Below the pieces are notes generated by a model. It saw only the letters and a program-made list of their open reading frames with translations. It was not told the DNA's origin and did no database searches. 64,000 nt of DNA, taken from the NCBI RefSeq assembly GCF_033807575.1, contig NC_084704.1, forward strand, positions 36,371,968 to 36,435,967, read 5' to 3'. The translations under genes and the position numbers were made by a program. This DNA is from Cydia pomonella (lineage: Eukaryota > Arthropoda > Insecta > Lepidoptera > Tortricidae). Positions 1 through 10,623 of the stretch are shown in pieces (within the stretch, counting starts at the first letter, position 1; each line of letters starts with the position of its first letter).

Positions 1-13
1 GGTGCGATTCATC

Positions 14-535
14 TTTAGGCCATTTGCCTCAATTTGATCCGAAGAATCAAAAAAAAATGGAGAGGTATTATGACATCATCTTTTTTTGTAAGTATAAGAA
101 AAAAACAGAAACCTATCGTGTGTGGTATTAAATGAAAGGGCTTTTTGAGCCGATACTAAAAATATATTACATCAATACACATAAGTATTTTTTTTAATTA
201 GAATGAAAAAAAATCAAAACATATCAAGTTTGGGCTTATCCAGAATTTCCACATACGATACCGTTCAAATGTTTTTTTTCTTTTTGTAAAATATACCTAC
301 CTCAAATTATACCGAATATCCACACATCTAACCTTAAGAAAGCAATTTTGAAGATATTTATATTAGTATTGTTTTTTTTTTATTTTCTTTGATAATACCT
401 CTGTCGAATTATTGATTGATACCACACACGATAGGTTTCTGAACATTTTTTTCCCATAACAAAATTGATGACATAACTCATCTCGTTTTTCCTTTTTTTT
501 CGTTCTTCGGGTCAAATTGATTCAAATGGCCTAAA
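14..535. mobile_element. MITE-like element with long terminal inverted repeats
   Basis: The left end (from tttaggccatttg) and the right end (caaatggcctaaa) are imperfect inverted copies over about 70 bp, including the cognates of aatttgatccgaagaa. A second inner inverted pair, acctatcgtgtgtggt (about 112-127) against accacacacgataggt (about 420-435), nests inside. No transposase frame is visible, so this is read as a non-autonomous DNA transposon in the downstream intron of the LRP11-like gene. The family is not identified. The following stretch to 900 is intron with nothing recognisable; open frames there are chance. Confidence 0.65.
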
Positions 536-900
536 ATGAAAAACGAAAATGAATATGACAAATATTTATTTCAGAAACCAGGTATCAGATCCGTAAAGGT
601 CGTACCGATTTTCATACTTTTAATACCATTTGCAGCATTTTACTCAAAATTTCGGGGTGTACCACTAGGTCCACTAGGACTATACTACGAGTACATGGTA
701 TTGATGATGGTTTCTTATAACTGATTTGAGATGGCTTTGAGCTTCCTTGGGAACGGAAAACAACTTTCGAAATCGGCCAAAATTTATGAAGAATTTGTTG
801 TCTTTAGGCGCCTCCGTAACGTAAGGCATGAAAATGTAAATTTCGGTAGGTACCTCTGTTGGTAAAGCGGCGGAATCGTGTTCCGAAGGTAAGTACATAC

Positions 901-995
901 CGGTTCGGGCCTCGGCTGCGGCACGGGCCACGCGCGCCGCGGGTCGGGCTCCGGCCAGTCCGGCCGAGCGTAGCTGCCCCAGCCGGAATCCATCA
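901..995 (-). CDS. LRP11: LRP11-like receptor, exon 7 (juxtamembrane stalk; last exon in window)
   Basis: Acceptor gatgcag precedes the exon and donor GTATGT follows it. It enters with two bases that complete the codon left by exon 6 and ends in phase 0. The 32 codons are rich in Trp, Pro and Arg (for example DSGWGSYARPDWPEP), fitting an extracellular stalk between the LDL-receptor A module and the membrane. The transmembrane helix and cytoplasmic tail expected for an LRP11-type receptor are not found at 1-900, so they must lie left of the window. No donor-side array follows this exon. Exon structure rests on splice signals and agreeing phase; the sequence alone is too biased to give family identity. 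Confidence 0.6.
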
Positions 996-1366
996 CTGCA
1001 TCAGACAAGAATAAAGTAACAAAATACTCGAAACAACGAACCTAGTGCGCACTCACGCACTGTGCACACATGAACTACATATTCATTCCCTGCATTCCCT
1101 TTACATGTATCCGAAGTTTAGGATAGCTAGGTGCGGAATAATTTATGGATCTAATAAAACTATTAATCTTAAATGAAAGTATTTTTACAATGGTGAAGAG
1201 TTAGCCAACCGGATCCAAATCAGCTCCTTTATATGGCAGGTTTGTCCGATCTAGATCTGGATGTACCACACAGGTTTGTACCTGGATCTCGGGACCCACT
1301 CCCTATACATTGACACATTTGGATGTGAGCATAAAAACGGAAAATTGATTAGTTCCAATAATTTAC

Positions 1367-1498
1367 CATTCTGAGGCTGCGGCCACGGTGCCCTCGGCCA
1401 CGCGGGCTGGGGCTCGTAGAAGGCCGGTGCCGGCGCCTCCTCCCGCGGCTGCTGCAACAGTCCGCCCTTGTGGCTGAAGATGTGCGACCCGCCCACCT
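1367..1498 (-). CDS. LRP11: LRP11-like receptor, exon 6 (conserved stalk motif)
   Basis: Acceptor tttgtcag and donor GTAAAT bound 132 bp, entering with 2 bases (G|AG gives Glu) and leaving in phase 1. The start reads VGGSHIFSHKGGLLQQ. Human LRP11 has a comparable short motif just outside its membrane helix (a YIF-x-SKG-like segment), which supports LRP11 rather than a generic LDL-receptor module protein. The rest is Pro/Trp/Glu-rich, like exon 7. The intron upstream (1499-2011) holds nothing recognisable; a 78-codon plus-strand frame at 1551-1787 has no signs of being a gene. Confidence 0.65.
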
Positions 1499-2011
1499 CT
1501 GACAAACGAACACTCATTTAACTTTTATATAAGTAGATATGTAATAAGTTGTGACATTAAAGTCAGAAGCGGTTTTATTACTAACTAAACAATTTTTTGT
1601 AAACAAAATGAAGGAATTGAAAAATTCGCTCGCTTCTGGTAAACTTCGGTTGACCAGGTGGTTAAAAATGTTAAGAGCGATCAGAACGGAGTTCCGAAAG
1701 GTCGCAAGTTCTAGTGTTCAAGTCTTGGGGCTACAAGCTAAAAAAACACATGACATGGAGAAGGTGACATGCCTAGTGATCTCGTAAGGCATGGGACAGA
1801 TCAAATCAAAGAAACACAGCAGCAAGTTTTGAGAAGTTGATGGAAAAATAAGTCATATTACCTACTACATATGATCTTCAGACTGTGATTAAGTGATTTC
1901 AGTAAGAGAGACCCCTCTTTCGTAACTAGAAGTCGACGTCTAGTTATTAGCGCTATGGAAAATGGTGTCACTGCGTAGTGTGGGGTCTCTCTAAGCTTAA
2001 TCAATGCGTAC

Positions 2012-2105
2012 CGTTGGAGCTGTACCGGTGCGGCTGCGCCTGCGCGAGGCGGTGCGGCCAGCGCTCGCCCGCTGCGCCCTCGCCGCCGACCTCCACGCTT
2101 ATGTC
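2012..2105 (-). CDS. LRP11: LRP11-like receptor, exon 5
   Basis: A 94-bp GC-rich block preceded by acceptor ttattacag. It enters in phase 0, matching exon 4, and begins DISVEVGGEGAAGERWPHRL. Two donors are possible: GTACAG after codon 'CG', or GTACGC 13 bp further on. Only the second leaves phase 1 and joins exon 6 in frame (PHRYSSN then E-VGGSHIF), so it was chosen. The segment is probably part of the low-complexity ectodomain stalk. No domain is recognised within it. Confidence 0.5.
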
Positions 2106-2194
2106 CTGTAATAACACACTTGCTTTTATGTTCATATTTTTTCCTTTTTTATTGTGGAACGTACCACATTACAATCTAAAAATTGTATATACAA

Positions 2195-2485
2195 ATTTCA
2201 ATCACAATAAAAAAAAAATAACGATGATCAACTCTGGCCAACGCGGGCCTCGAGCCAAATCTTTGGATTTCCGTTTCAACGCGTTACCAATTGCACTAGC
2301 TGAACTACCCATCCGTATTTCACTGCGAATTCAAACATTGCATCTATGACAACGTCACTAGCGACATCTGCACTTTAAGGTTTACAACCTTAACCAACCC
2401 TGAGGACATGCAACCTAAAGATGCGGGTTCGAGTCCCACGTTGGCCAGAGTCGATCATCGTTGTTTTTTCATTGTGATTGACATC
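2195..2485. repeat. Two tRNA-derived SINE copies in inverted orientation
   Basis: The plus-strand copy carries a Pol III box-B-like ggttcgagtccc at about 2428, followed by acgttggccagagtcgatcatcg and caatcacaat-type tail sequence. The inverse of that 3' part occurs at 2199-2246, giving roughly 47 bp of near-perfect inverted repeat. Two SINEs of one family inserted in opposite orientation, or one composite, are both possible. There is no intact tRNA cloverleaf. Confidence 0.55.
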
Positions 2486-3055
2486 TGTAGAAACAATTTA
2501 TACACTTGCTATAGTTTTAAAATAACTTAAGGAGTGGTTCAGTAAAAAAGTGGCAGTGAATTATCTAGTATAGTTTTTTATTTTTTAATAATTATGAAGC
2601 AGTTTATTTTTTTCAGTAATCTGTAGATAAAATACTATATAATAATAATAATAAAATCATATTGAGAAATATCAGATTGTTTGAGTTTTCTCATTTTTAT
2701 TGCAATGTACTTCGTAACCTTTTGTACAACACAATTTGACAATCTTCTCCTGCTGTTTACCACAATGCCACACTTGAATTTCAATTTTCACAACTAGCTG
2801 TATGCTTTTAGGAATATCATCTTACAAGTAAATTACACTAATAAACAGGAGTTCATCTTCGGTAGTCAGGAAGTCTCTCCAATCTAACATCTGAGAGAGG
2901 TTTTTCTATGGGAGACAAATTTATGTAAAAATCACAAATACACAAAAATGGAAATTCCAAGTAACTACCTCAAAGTGAAGTCAAATCAAATAAATTGTTA
3001 ACCAAGGGATGAAACGGTACCTTTCACGCGAGTTAAACAAATAGGCAAATTTGCA
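2486..3055. other. AT-rich intron, nothing recognised
   Basis: Intron 4 of the LRP11-like gene, between the SINE pair and the next interspersed element. There are only short AT-rich runs, with no exon-like GC block and no inverted repeat seen. Confidence 0.6.
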
Positions 3056-3655
3056 TAATCAGTACCTAATTAAAGGAAGTCTTTTTACTATGGGAGAAAC
3101 TTTTTGCGATAACTCAAAAACAGCTAAACTGATCACCGCTATAGTTTTCATTTAATGTCTTTCTTAAGCTCTACTTCCACGATTTTTTTCATATTTTTTG
3201 GACCTATGGTTCAAAAGTTAGAGGGGGGGGGGGGGGGACATTTTTTTTCTTTTTCGGAGCGATTATCTCCGAATATGTTCACTTTATCACAAAATGTTTG
3301 TTGAAGACCCCTATTAGTTTTGAAAGACCTTTCTAACGATACCCCACACTGTAGGGTTGAAGCAAAAAAAAAAATTCACCCCCACTTTACGTGTAGGGGA
3401 GGTACCTACCATCAAAAAAAAAAAAAAATTATATTTTATTGTACGACTTTGTCGGCTATATTGATTTATATATCCATGCCGAATTTCAGCTTTCTAGCAC
3501 TAATGACCATGGAGCAAAGCCTCGGACAGACAGACGGACATGGCGAAACTATAAGGGTTCCTAGTTGACTACGGAACCCTAAAAACTATAAGGGTTCCTA
3601 GTTGACTACGGAACTCTAAAAACTATAAGGGTTCCTAGTGGACTACGGAACCCTA
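3056..3655 (-). mobile_element. Interspersed lepidopteran element, family A
   Basis: On the minus strand it reads ggttccgtag ... atgtccgtctgtctgtccg, then gctttgctccatggtcatta and gctagaaagctgaaattcgg, and ends in a poly-C tract and cttaagaaagacattaaatg. The same order of blocks recurs on the plus strand at about 6495-7100 and 11472-12130. Three tandem copies of a roughly 45-bp 'aaggg ttcctagttgactacgg' end block lie at 3549-3655, so the terminus itself has been amplified. No coding capacity. Confidence 0.6.
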
Positions 3656-3823
3656 AAAATTGCAATATTGAACTTAAGACAATTTAATAATGTATTAAGT
3701 AGCTTGTCAAACCTAAATAATGTTTATGAGAAACACCTCATAAATTATCTCAGAAGACGCTGTTCAAAAAGTCTTAGCAGACATGTAATATAAAAGGCGA
3801 ACACTTGAATTCGCCCTTTTATT

Positions 3824-4660
3824 AGGGTTCCGTAGCCAAATGGCAAAAAACGGAACCCTTATAGATTCGTCATGTCCGTCTGTCTGTCCGATTCTGTCAC
3901 AGCCACTTTTTTCCGAAACTATAAAAGCTATACTGTTCAATCTTGGTAAGTAGATGTATTCTATGAACCGCATTATGATGTTTAAAAAAAAAAAAAAAAA
4001 AAAAACAATAAATTTTGGGGGTTCCCCATACTTAGAACTGAAACTTAAAAAATCTTTTTTCATCAAACCCATACGTGTGGGGTATCTATGGATAGGTCTT
4101 TAAAAATTATATTAAGGTTTCTAATATCATTTTTTTCTAAACTGAATAGTTTGCGCGAGAGACACTTCCAAAGTGGTAAAAAGTGTGTCCCCCCCCCCCC
4201 CGTAACTTCTAAAATAACAGAATGAAAAATCGAAAAAAAATATATGATATACATTGCCATGCAAACTTCCACCGAAAATTGGTTCGAACGAGATCTAGTA
4301 AGTAGTTTTTTTTTAATACGTCATAAAAATTAAAAAAAAAAAATGTTTTCATCAAACCCATACGTGTGGGGTATCTAAGGATAGGTCTTCAAAAATGATA
4401 TTTAGGTTTCTAATATCATTTTTTTCTAAACTGAATAGTTTGCGCAAGAGACACTTCCAAAGTGAAAAAAAGTGTCCCCCCCCCCCCTGTAACTTCTAAA
4501 ATAACGGAATGAAAAATCTAAAAAAAATATATGATATACATTACCATGCAAACTTCCAACGAAAATTGGTTTGAACCAGATCTAGTAAGAAGTTTTTTTA
4601 ATACGTCATAAATGGTACGGAACCCTTCATGGGCGAGTCCGACTCGCACTTGGCCGCTTT
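3824..4660 (+). mobile_element. Interspersed lepidopteran element, family B
   Basis: Begins agggttccgtagccaaatgg, contains cgtcatgtccgtctgtctgt, and ends cgagtccgactcgcacttgg. Its interior holds a direct duplication of about 290 bp: the blocks from atcaaacccatacgtgtggg through the poly-C tract and gaaaatcggttcgaac-type end appear twice. The same layout is seen at 16528-17366. A shorter minus copy without the duplication is at 21035-21546. Non-autonomous. Confidence 0.65.
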
Positions 4661-5224
4661 TTTTTAATACGATTGTATTTAATTATATAGAGTAGTATGT
4701 GCCGATTACTACACAAATACGCTACTTAATAATTATCACTAAATAAAATGAAAAATCGACATAATGTGCTGCTACTTTTTTCTGAACCACTCCTTAGAAC
4801 TTCCTCGTTTCTACTTAATCCTGACGAAACCTACGTTGCGGATTTGAATTTGTCAATGAGTTTGTAAGCATTATTATGTAGCTATGTATAAATTTAGAAA
4901 TAAAATTTATCCGTATCCTATTAAGAATAAATATACCAAAAGCCAAATTATAAACTTTATAAGGTTGGTTGCTGTGTTCGAGTGACGGCACTTTCCATTT
5001 AGGAAAAACTTGAATGTAGGTAATTAATAATCTGTTGCTATAAGTGTGGTCTTGTAATATATAAATAAACAAATAAACTTAAAGAGCATTTTGAAACCAA
5101 TACGTATCTGATTTGTGTTTTCTGTGTAATTTTATATTGCCATCGGCATAGTTGACCCTCCCTGCATAGAATGTTTGTATGCATGAGGGGTCTACTATCT
5201 CTGCAGCTGACTGTCTGTGTGAGC
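4661..5224. other. Intron sequence, nothing recognised
   Basis: AT-rich intron 4 of the LRP11-like gene. The minus-strand frame 4815-5072 lacks domain features and sits in ordinary intron composition. Confidence 0.6.
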
Positions 5225-5432
5225 GGTGGCGCCGGGCCGCAGGTCGGTGTCGGCGTTGAACCTGTATCTGAGTAGGTGGCAGCGGCGTCGGCGAGCAGGT
5301 CGCCGTCGGCGTTGTACCTGTATCTGTGTGGGCAGCGGCGGCCGCGTCGGCGCGCGGATCGGCGGCGCAGGGCAGCCTAGTTCAGGGGCCTCATCGCTGC
5401 GTTCGCCAAACTGCTCGCCGTCGGCGTTGTAC
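5225..5432 (-). repeat. Donor-side exon-end array behind LRP11-like exon 4
   Basis: On the minus strand the end of exon 4 with its donor (CCCACACCGATACAG|GTACAACG) is followed by two further copies of the same exon-end plus donor (CAGATACAG|GTACAACG and CAGATACAG|GTTCAACG). Their donors lie 115 and about 171 bp downstream. The first extra copy also repeats the GATGAGGCCCCTGAACT block that encodes the LDL-receptor A tail. Copies have diverged at many positions, so this array is older than those in Chk1. Confidence 0.8.
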
Positions 5433-5608
5433 CTGTATCGGTGTGGGCGGCGGCGGCGTGGGCGCGCGGGTCGGCGCCGCCGGGCAGCCCAGCTCCGGGG
5501 CCTCGTCGCTGCCGTCGGCGCACTGCGGGACGCCGTCGCAGGCGTTGTACACGGCGATGCACTCGCCGCCGGTGTGGCACTCGAACTGGTAGCGGCTGCA
5601 ACGACGCG
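5433..5608 (-). CDS. LRP11: LRP11-like receptor, exon 4: LDL-receptor class A module
   Basis: Acceptor ccgttgcag, entering with 2 bases (phase agrees with exon 3), and donor GTACAA leaving in phase 0. The exon encodes a complete LDL-receptor class A repeat: six cysteines (RRC, FEC, GEC, NAC, PQC, LGC) with the calcium-binding signature CADGSDEAPELGC. A Pro/Thr-rich tail ending PTPPPPTPIQ follows. LDLa modules are extracellular and bind Ca2+ for folding. One such module downstream of a MANSC domain is the LRP11 arrangement. The vertebrate protein also has a PKD domain between them, which is not seen here. The codon DNA is strongly GC-biased, and its 3' end seeds a donor-side tandem array. Confidence 0.9.
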
Positions 5609-6211
5609 CTGCAACGGAAACATAATTACATATATAGGTATAATACCTACAGATTATCTCAATATTTGCGATACCGATGGTACGATTGGTGCGCCTATTT
5701 ATAGTGGTGCAGGCCAGTGATGGATGACAAATCTGCAGTTTTCAACAGTAAACCGAAGTATCTAACAATAATGAGATAGGTATTCGGAAGAACTCACCAA
5801 ACTACCTATAGACCTTTTATAATCTGAGCTATAGACCTACTTGATTATTTTAATTTTAGAACCATCATCATAAATTCATAATCATCTTCATCAGTTTGCA
5901 CAATTAAAGCCTACGGTATAATGACTACTTATTTTATCAAGTCGTGACAGTAAATACGCAATCTACCTACCTTGCACACATATTTTATGGCAGTTTAATT
6001 CCTATACTCAGATTTAACATAGTACATACGAAGTGGTAATAATTATAATAATATATTAGGTAAGTCATTTCACACAGGCATTTGCAATGTAGAAACAACC
6101 GTACCGTAAAGTTTTCTGACACAGACATAGGCAAAAATATATTTAGCACATCGATGTGAGCAGTACCTAGGTACAGTCAGCATCAAGAGTAGCGGATCAG
6201 ACGACAATATC
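5609..6211. other. Intron sequence, nothing recognised
   Basis: AT-rich part of intron 3 of the LRP11-like gene, with no exon signal and no clear repeat. Confidence 0.6.
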
Positions 6212-6420
6212 GATTTTTTTTTATACCACGTCGGTGGTAAACATGCATACGGCCCGCCTGATGGTAAGCAGTCTCCGCAGCCCATGTACGCCCGCAACTC
6301 CAGAGGAGTTACATGCGCGTTGCCGACCCTAAACCCGACCCCCCCCTCGTTGAGCTCTGGCAACCTTACTCACCGGCAGGAACACAACACTTATGAGTAG
6401 GCTCTAGTGTTATTTGGCAT
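6212..6420 (-). mobile_element. 5'-truncated LINE 3' tail
   Basis: A poly-T run is followed by accacgtcggtggtaaacatg, cggcccgcctgatggtaag and ctccagaggagttacatgcg, and then a block ending tagtgttatttgg. Two more copies occur, at 9940-10155 (minus) and 40965-41165 (plus, ending in poly-A). Shared 3' ends with variable 5' ends and an A-rich tail fit target-primed retrotransposition. Confidence 0.65.
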
Positions 6421-6494
6421 GGGCGTCGCCAAGAGAACAAAATTTCTAACTATATGTTTGTATCAGATATTTTTGCGCGCTTCGTTGTTTTTTA

Positions 6495-7100
6495 GAGTTC
6501 CGTAGTCAACTAGGAACCCTTATAGTTTCGCCATGTCCGTCTGTCTGTCTGTCTGTCCGAGGCTTTGCTCCGTGGTCGTTAGTGCTAGAAAGCTGAAATT
6601 TGGCATGGATATAAGTATAAATCATCATTCAAGCCGACAAAGTCGTAGAATTAAATCTAATTTTTTTTTTAGGGTACCTCCCCTACACGTAAAGTGGGGG
6701 TGAATTTTTTTTTTTGCTTCTACCCTACAGTGTGGGATATCGTTTGAAAGGTCTTTCAAAACTAATAGGGGCCTTCAACAAACATTTTTTGATAAAGTGA
6801 ATATATTCGGAGATAATCGCTCCGAAAGAAAAAAAAATGTGTCCTCTAACTTTTGAACCATATGTCAAAAAAATATGAAAAAAATCGTGGAAATAGAGCT
6901 TAAGAAAGACATTAAATGAAAACTGTAGCAAACATGATCAGTTTAGCTGTAGTAGAAAGTAGTAAAAAGACGTACAGTTCATCCACAGTTCATCCCTTGG
7001 TTAATAATCTACTATACTTTAAGCTCCAGTTTAGCTTATTGTGACGGAAGAGTAACTACGGAACCCTACTCTGAGCATGGCCCGATATGCTCTTAGCCGA
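6495..7100 (+). mobile_element. Interspersed lepidopteran element, family A
   Basis: Plus-strand copy: agagttccgtagtcaactag, ccatgtccgtctgtctgtct, gctttgctccgtggtcgtta, and the end block ggaaccctactctgagcatg ... ctcttagccg. Block order matches the copy at 11472-12130. Non-coding. Confidence 0.6.
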
Positions 7101-8565
7101 TTTATTATAATATTAGGTATTGCGTATTCTAAATAAGTAAGTCCACTTGTGCTTTGGTGCGTTCGTGCGCGTGCGTTTGATAGGCATTATGATTATGTCC
7201 GTGTCTGCAGTCTTCATCTTACCATACAATTTATTAGTATTGAGTAACAGCGTCCGTTTTCATAATCCAAGCAAGGAATTACGTGTGTGCACATAGAGAA
7301 TGGGTTCGCTAGTAGTAGCTGAGGCATGACTAAGTTCCGAGTGCTCCAAGCTCTCTTAGCCAATCTGGTAGCAAACAGCCACCACAGCCGATATTTTTAA
7401 AAATGACCGACATACGGTAGGTACCAAAATAAATCCTAGTAATTCTAGGTAAGTCCTAAATATTTAAGTTTGTCAAAATACTAATGTATCTTTCTTTAGA
7501 CAATCATCTCAAACGATTCTTATGAGCCTGAACTCGATTGTGTTGCGTTGTTTTATAACAACTTTCCTATGGCCATTTTACTGTTGTCTCCCATCTCCAC
7601 CATCAGATGAAGCTGACCGTACCAGTTCTGTTTTCATCAATGGTAGGTACTGAATTCCAGCTCGATCATAGTCCGGATCATTGTGAGTTAAATAATAATA
7701 ACCTTAACCACTATAGAAGTTGCCACTTGAGTCTCTATACACCGTGACCTCGAGTAACCCTACAGATTTTAACCACGCATTCCTGAGGTCATAAGGAGTA
7801 AAAAACGATACTTGACTTTTGGTCAAACTCGGGTTTTTTTTAATAAATTTTTTTATCGAGTTTGACCAAGAGTTTTATTTGTTCATAAACAAATTAAATT
7901 TGTGAGTTTCTTTCAAAACTTTAATGCCTGTCAGTAGGTATGTCTAAACCAAGTCACATAATGGCAGCACTAAAACAAGACCAATTTTAGAAAACTTTGT
8001 AGGTATGACTTAGTCGAGCCCACGATGTATATACTGTCACGCAAAAGGGGCACTTTTAGATCATGGTCAAATTTTTGGGTTATAGTTGGAAGGTGTATTA
8101 TCTTAGGAGCTATATGATTAACTAATTAAGCATTTGCAATGAATGAAAGTGTCAAACTCTATAATAGTAGTTTACACAGTATACTGGCTTGACGGTCACA
8201 TTCAGTATAATGATAGTGCCCCGCGGATTGCTCGCTAAATGTGATTGCTTATTTACGCAGTGGGATTATCTCAGCAGGTAGGTACGGGCTCCGTTACGCG
8301 GCCGCGTTTTACTTTAGGCTGTCAACGTGACTCAATGCTGGGCTAACGCGGAGCCTGGCCTGACTCATCCCACTGCTGATAGCTCTTTGTTCCGACCACT
8401 TCAAAAGGTTCTACTGCAACAATTTCAGTTTTCTGCTTTTGCTTGCCTTCCGTGGTTTGGGGTTGCTCCATATCCGCAGGTAAAAATTGGTTTATAACGT
8501 AGAAAATAATCTTTTTACCCCTATTTAGCCCGTTTTCATTTCCTTAGGGGATGCAGTACCACACA
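7101..8565. other. Intron sequence with a small dispersed-repeat fragment
   Basis: Intron 3 of the LRP11-like gene. The only recognisable part is about 7545-7660 (gttgttttataacaac ... ctatggccat ... atcagatgaagctgacc), which resembles the longer element at 25140-25480. A CpG-containing patch at 8218-8380 has no coding frame. Confidence 0.5.
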
Positions 8566-8995
8566 AAAATCAAATGCAAAATGCAGTGTCAAATAGCACA
8601 CGCAAAAAAAACCTGTGGGACGTCCGATGCTGAGATTTAAAGACTCCTGCAAGCGTGATATGGAATGCTTTGGCATCATTCAGTACCGGCGGTTGGGAAC
8701 AACGAGCTGATATGACACGTGAGTGGCGGAAGGATCTAAGCACCAGCATACCGAAACATGATGACGCCTGGTTTAAACATTTAAAGGGCAAGCGATATAA
8801 AGCGACAAATAACACCTCAACTTGTGACCCAAATTATTCGTGTGACATATGTGGGAAAAAAATGTCGTGCTGCCATTGGGTTGCTAAGCCATACGCGAAG
8901 CCGCATTAACCGGCACAACCGAAGATGATGACGTTGCAACAATCATCCGACAAGGATGCTGTTGCCATTGATGAGGGGATGCAGTAGGGATTGAA
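8566..8995 (+). pseudogene. Decayed LINE ORF end (zinc-knuckle-like C-terminus)
   Basis: A plus-strand frame (8655-8909, 84 codons) reads TREWRKDLSTSIPKHDDAWF, then YSCDICGKKMSCCHW. The WRQR-like 'TREWRKD' block followed by a CxxCGK finger is the usual C-terminal pattern of lepidopteran LINE polymerase proteins. It is followed by a repetitive gatgatgacgttgcaacaat tail and a repeated gatgcagta at both ends (8550 and 8980), possibly a target-site duplication. The His residues expected in an intact finger are out of place, and only a fragment remains. Confidence 0.5.
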
Positions 8996-9939
8996 ATTCA
9001 GTACAGTCAACTACAAATAGTTAATCTCCTTTGTAATTGTTTGTGTAGGTACAGAGAGGGTCAAGGGTTTTGCGTGGCTGTAGGTAAGGTTAAGTATAAA
9101 TAGATGAGGCCAAGAATTTTTAGGTGCATAATAATATTGTTAACAAAGGTTTGTGTTTGTGTAACAAAGCCAAAGAGGAATATTTTAAAAGATTGTTTCA
9201 GTTAAATGATTGTAGTTTTAATATTTAATGACATTTTGCAAAAGTTGTGTAAGTAAGAAAATATTCCAAAATCTTTGTTAGAAAAGTATTTTTGGGCAAT
9301 CCTTTGAAGGATGAGGGGATTCACGGATTTTCGGAGGAGGATGTGGACCGAGACTAGTAATTTAAAAACAGTACTGACAGTAATCACGTGTCAGATAAAG
9401 GAGCAACCGCCTCGAGCCATTGTGTAAACAATTAGCTCATCAAGTTGCTATTAATAACCCATTTTAAAAGAACTGTGAGCTTCCTAGTAAGTATAAGTAA
9501 TTTAATCTCTAGATTCATAACAACCACGTGTTATCGGAGCTCACAGTTATACTGATCATCCAGCGCAGCCGTGGGTAGATTTACGAAGGTTTCGCGAATG
9601 TGACAGGGCAGCGGCCGCCGACCTGCGTCGGTTCGCCGAGCACTCGGCGTGACCTTTTCACTCCGCAGGAGATACTAATTATCGTGACTTTTATGACTAT
9701 AGGTATTTATTGTATTTATTGAAATATTTAGTTGGCAGCACGGCTTTTAACTGGGAAACTTTTAATGGAATACTTAAGAGGCTGTCTGAAGTAACAATAA
9801 ATAGGTAAATACTATCTACATGATGTAGGACATAAATAGTGTGACGTAAGTACCGTAAGTATCTACCCCGGCCACGTCGACAGAAACGCAGAAAAATGGA
9901 TGTTTAAAGTAGGGCACCGACTGTACATACTTACATATT
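8996..9939. other. Intron sequence, nothing recognised
   Basis: Intron 3 of the LRP11-like gene. A short GC patch at about 9600-9650 has no splice signals or sensible frame. Confidence 0.5.
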
Positions 9940-10155
9940 TTTTTTTTTAATACTACGTCGGTGGCAAACAAGCATACGGCCCGCCTGATGGTAAGCAGTC
10001 TCCGTAGCCTATGTACGCCTGCAACTCCAGAGGAGTTACATGCGCGTTGCCGACCCTAAACCCGCCCCCCCCCCCCCCCCTCGTTGAGCTCTGGCAACCT
10101 TACTTACCGGCAGGAACACAACACTATGAGAAGGGTCTAGTGTTATTTGGCTGCG
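9940..10155 (-). mobile_element. 5'-truncated LINE 3' tail, second copy
   Basis: Same family as 6212-6420: poly-T, tactacgtcggtggcaaaca, ctccagaggagttacatgcg, a 15+ base poly-C tract and tagtgttatttgg. Confidence 0.65.
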
Positions 10156-10429
10156 GTTTTCTGTAAGGTGGAGGTACTTCCCCAGTTGGGCTCTGCTCTA
10201 GATCTGGAATGACATCCACTGGCTGTGCCCTACCACACAAAGCATATCTAATTTAACAGTGCATGTTTTACAAAATATACATTACTTTGAAATGGACGTT
10301 TATCAAAATTAGAGGACGTGTTTTAATTACAATAAACTCTAAACTAAAGCATCAAACAGCCGTCTAAGTGAATATTATTTTTAAATAATAAAATTACGAT
10401 CTTAATTAAGGCGGCGTTAGCATACTCAC

Positions 10430-10521
10430 GGGGTGGCAACTGCGGCGCCGGCGGCGGCGTCGGCGGGGGCGGCGGCGGCGTTGTCGTTGACGTCGTTGTG
10501 CTTGCCGTCGTGCTCGCACTC
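10430..10521 (-). CDS. LRP11: LRP11-like receptor, exon 3 (Ser/Thr/Pro-rich linker)
   Basis: Acceptor ttcgcag and donor GTGAGT bound 92 bp. It enters with one base (completing AG|G, Arg, from exon 2) and exits in phase 1, matching exon 4. The frame that agrees on both sides reads SASTTASTTTSTTTPPPPPP and continues Pro-rich, a typical mucin-like O-glycosylated spacer between extracellular modules. The other two frames are Ala- or Arg-rich and do not join. Low-complexity composition means homology cannot confirm it. Confidence 0.65.
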
Positions 10522-10623
10522 CTGCGAACACAACACGTCACGCTAGTTATTGAAAGGTTCCTTAATTAAGTAACCGACCACACTGAGAAAAATTTAAATA
10601 TCCGGGCTACGTATTTTTCTTGA

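Noticed and set aside
536..724. 62-codon plus frame with a hydrophobic stretch
   Set aside because: It begins at the edge of a MITE, has no splice or family signal, and is antisense to the LRP11-like gene.
5195..5720. Arg/Ala-rich frames on both strands over the LDLa exon
   Set aside because: Composition artefacts. The LDLa frame has six correctly spaced cysteines and consistent splice phase.
8655..8909. Zinc-finger gene
   Set aside because: The single degenerate CxxC finger after a TREWRKD block is a LINE polymerase tail, and the frame ends at once in LINE-like 3' sequence.
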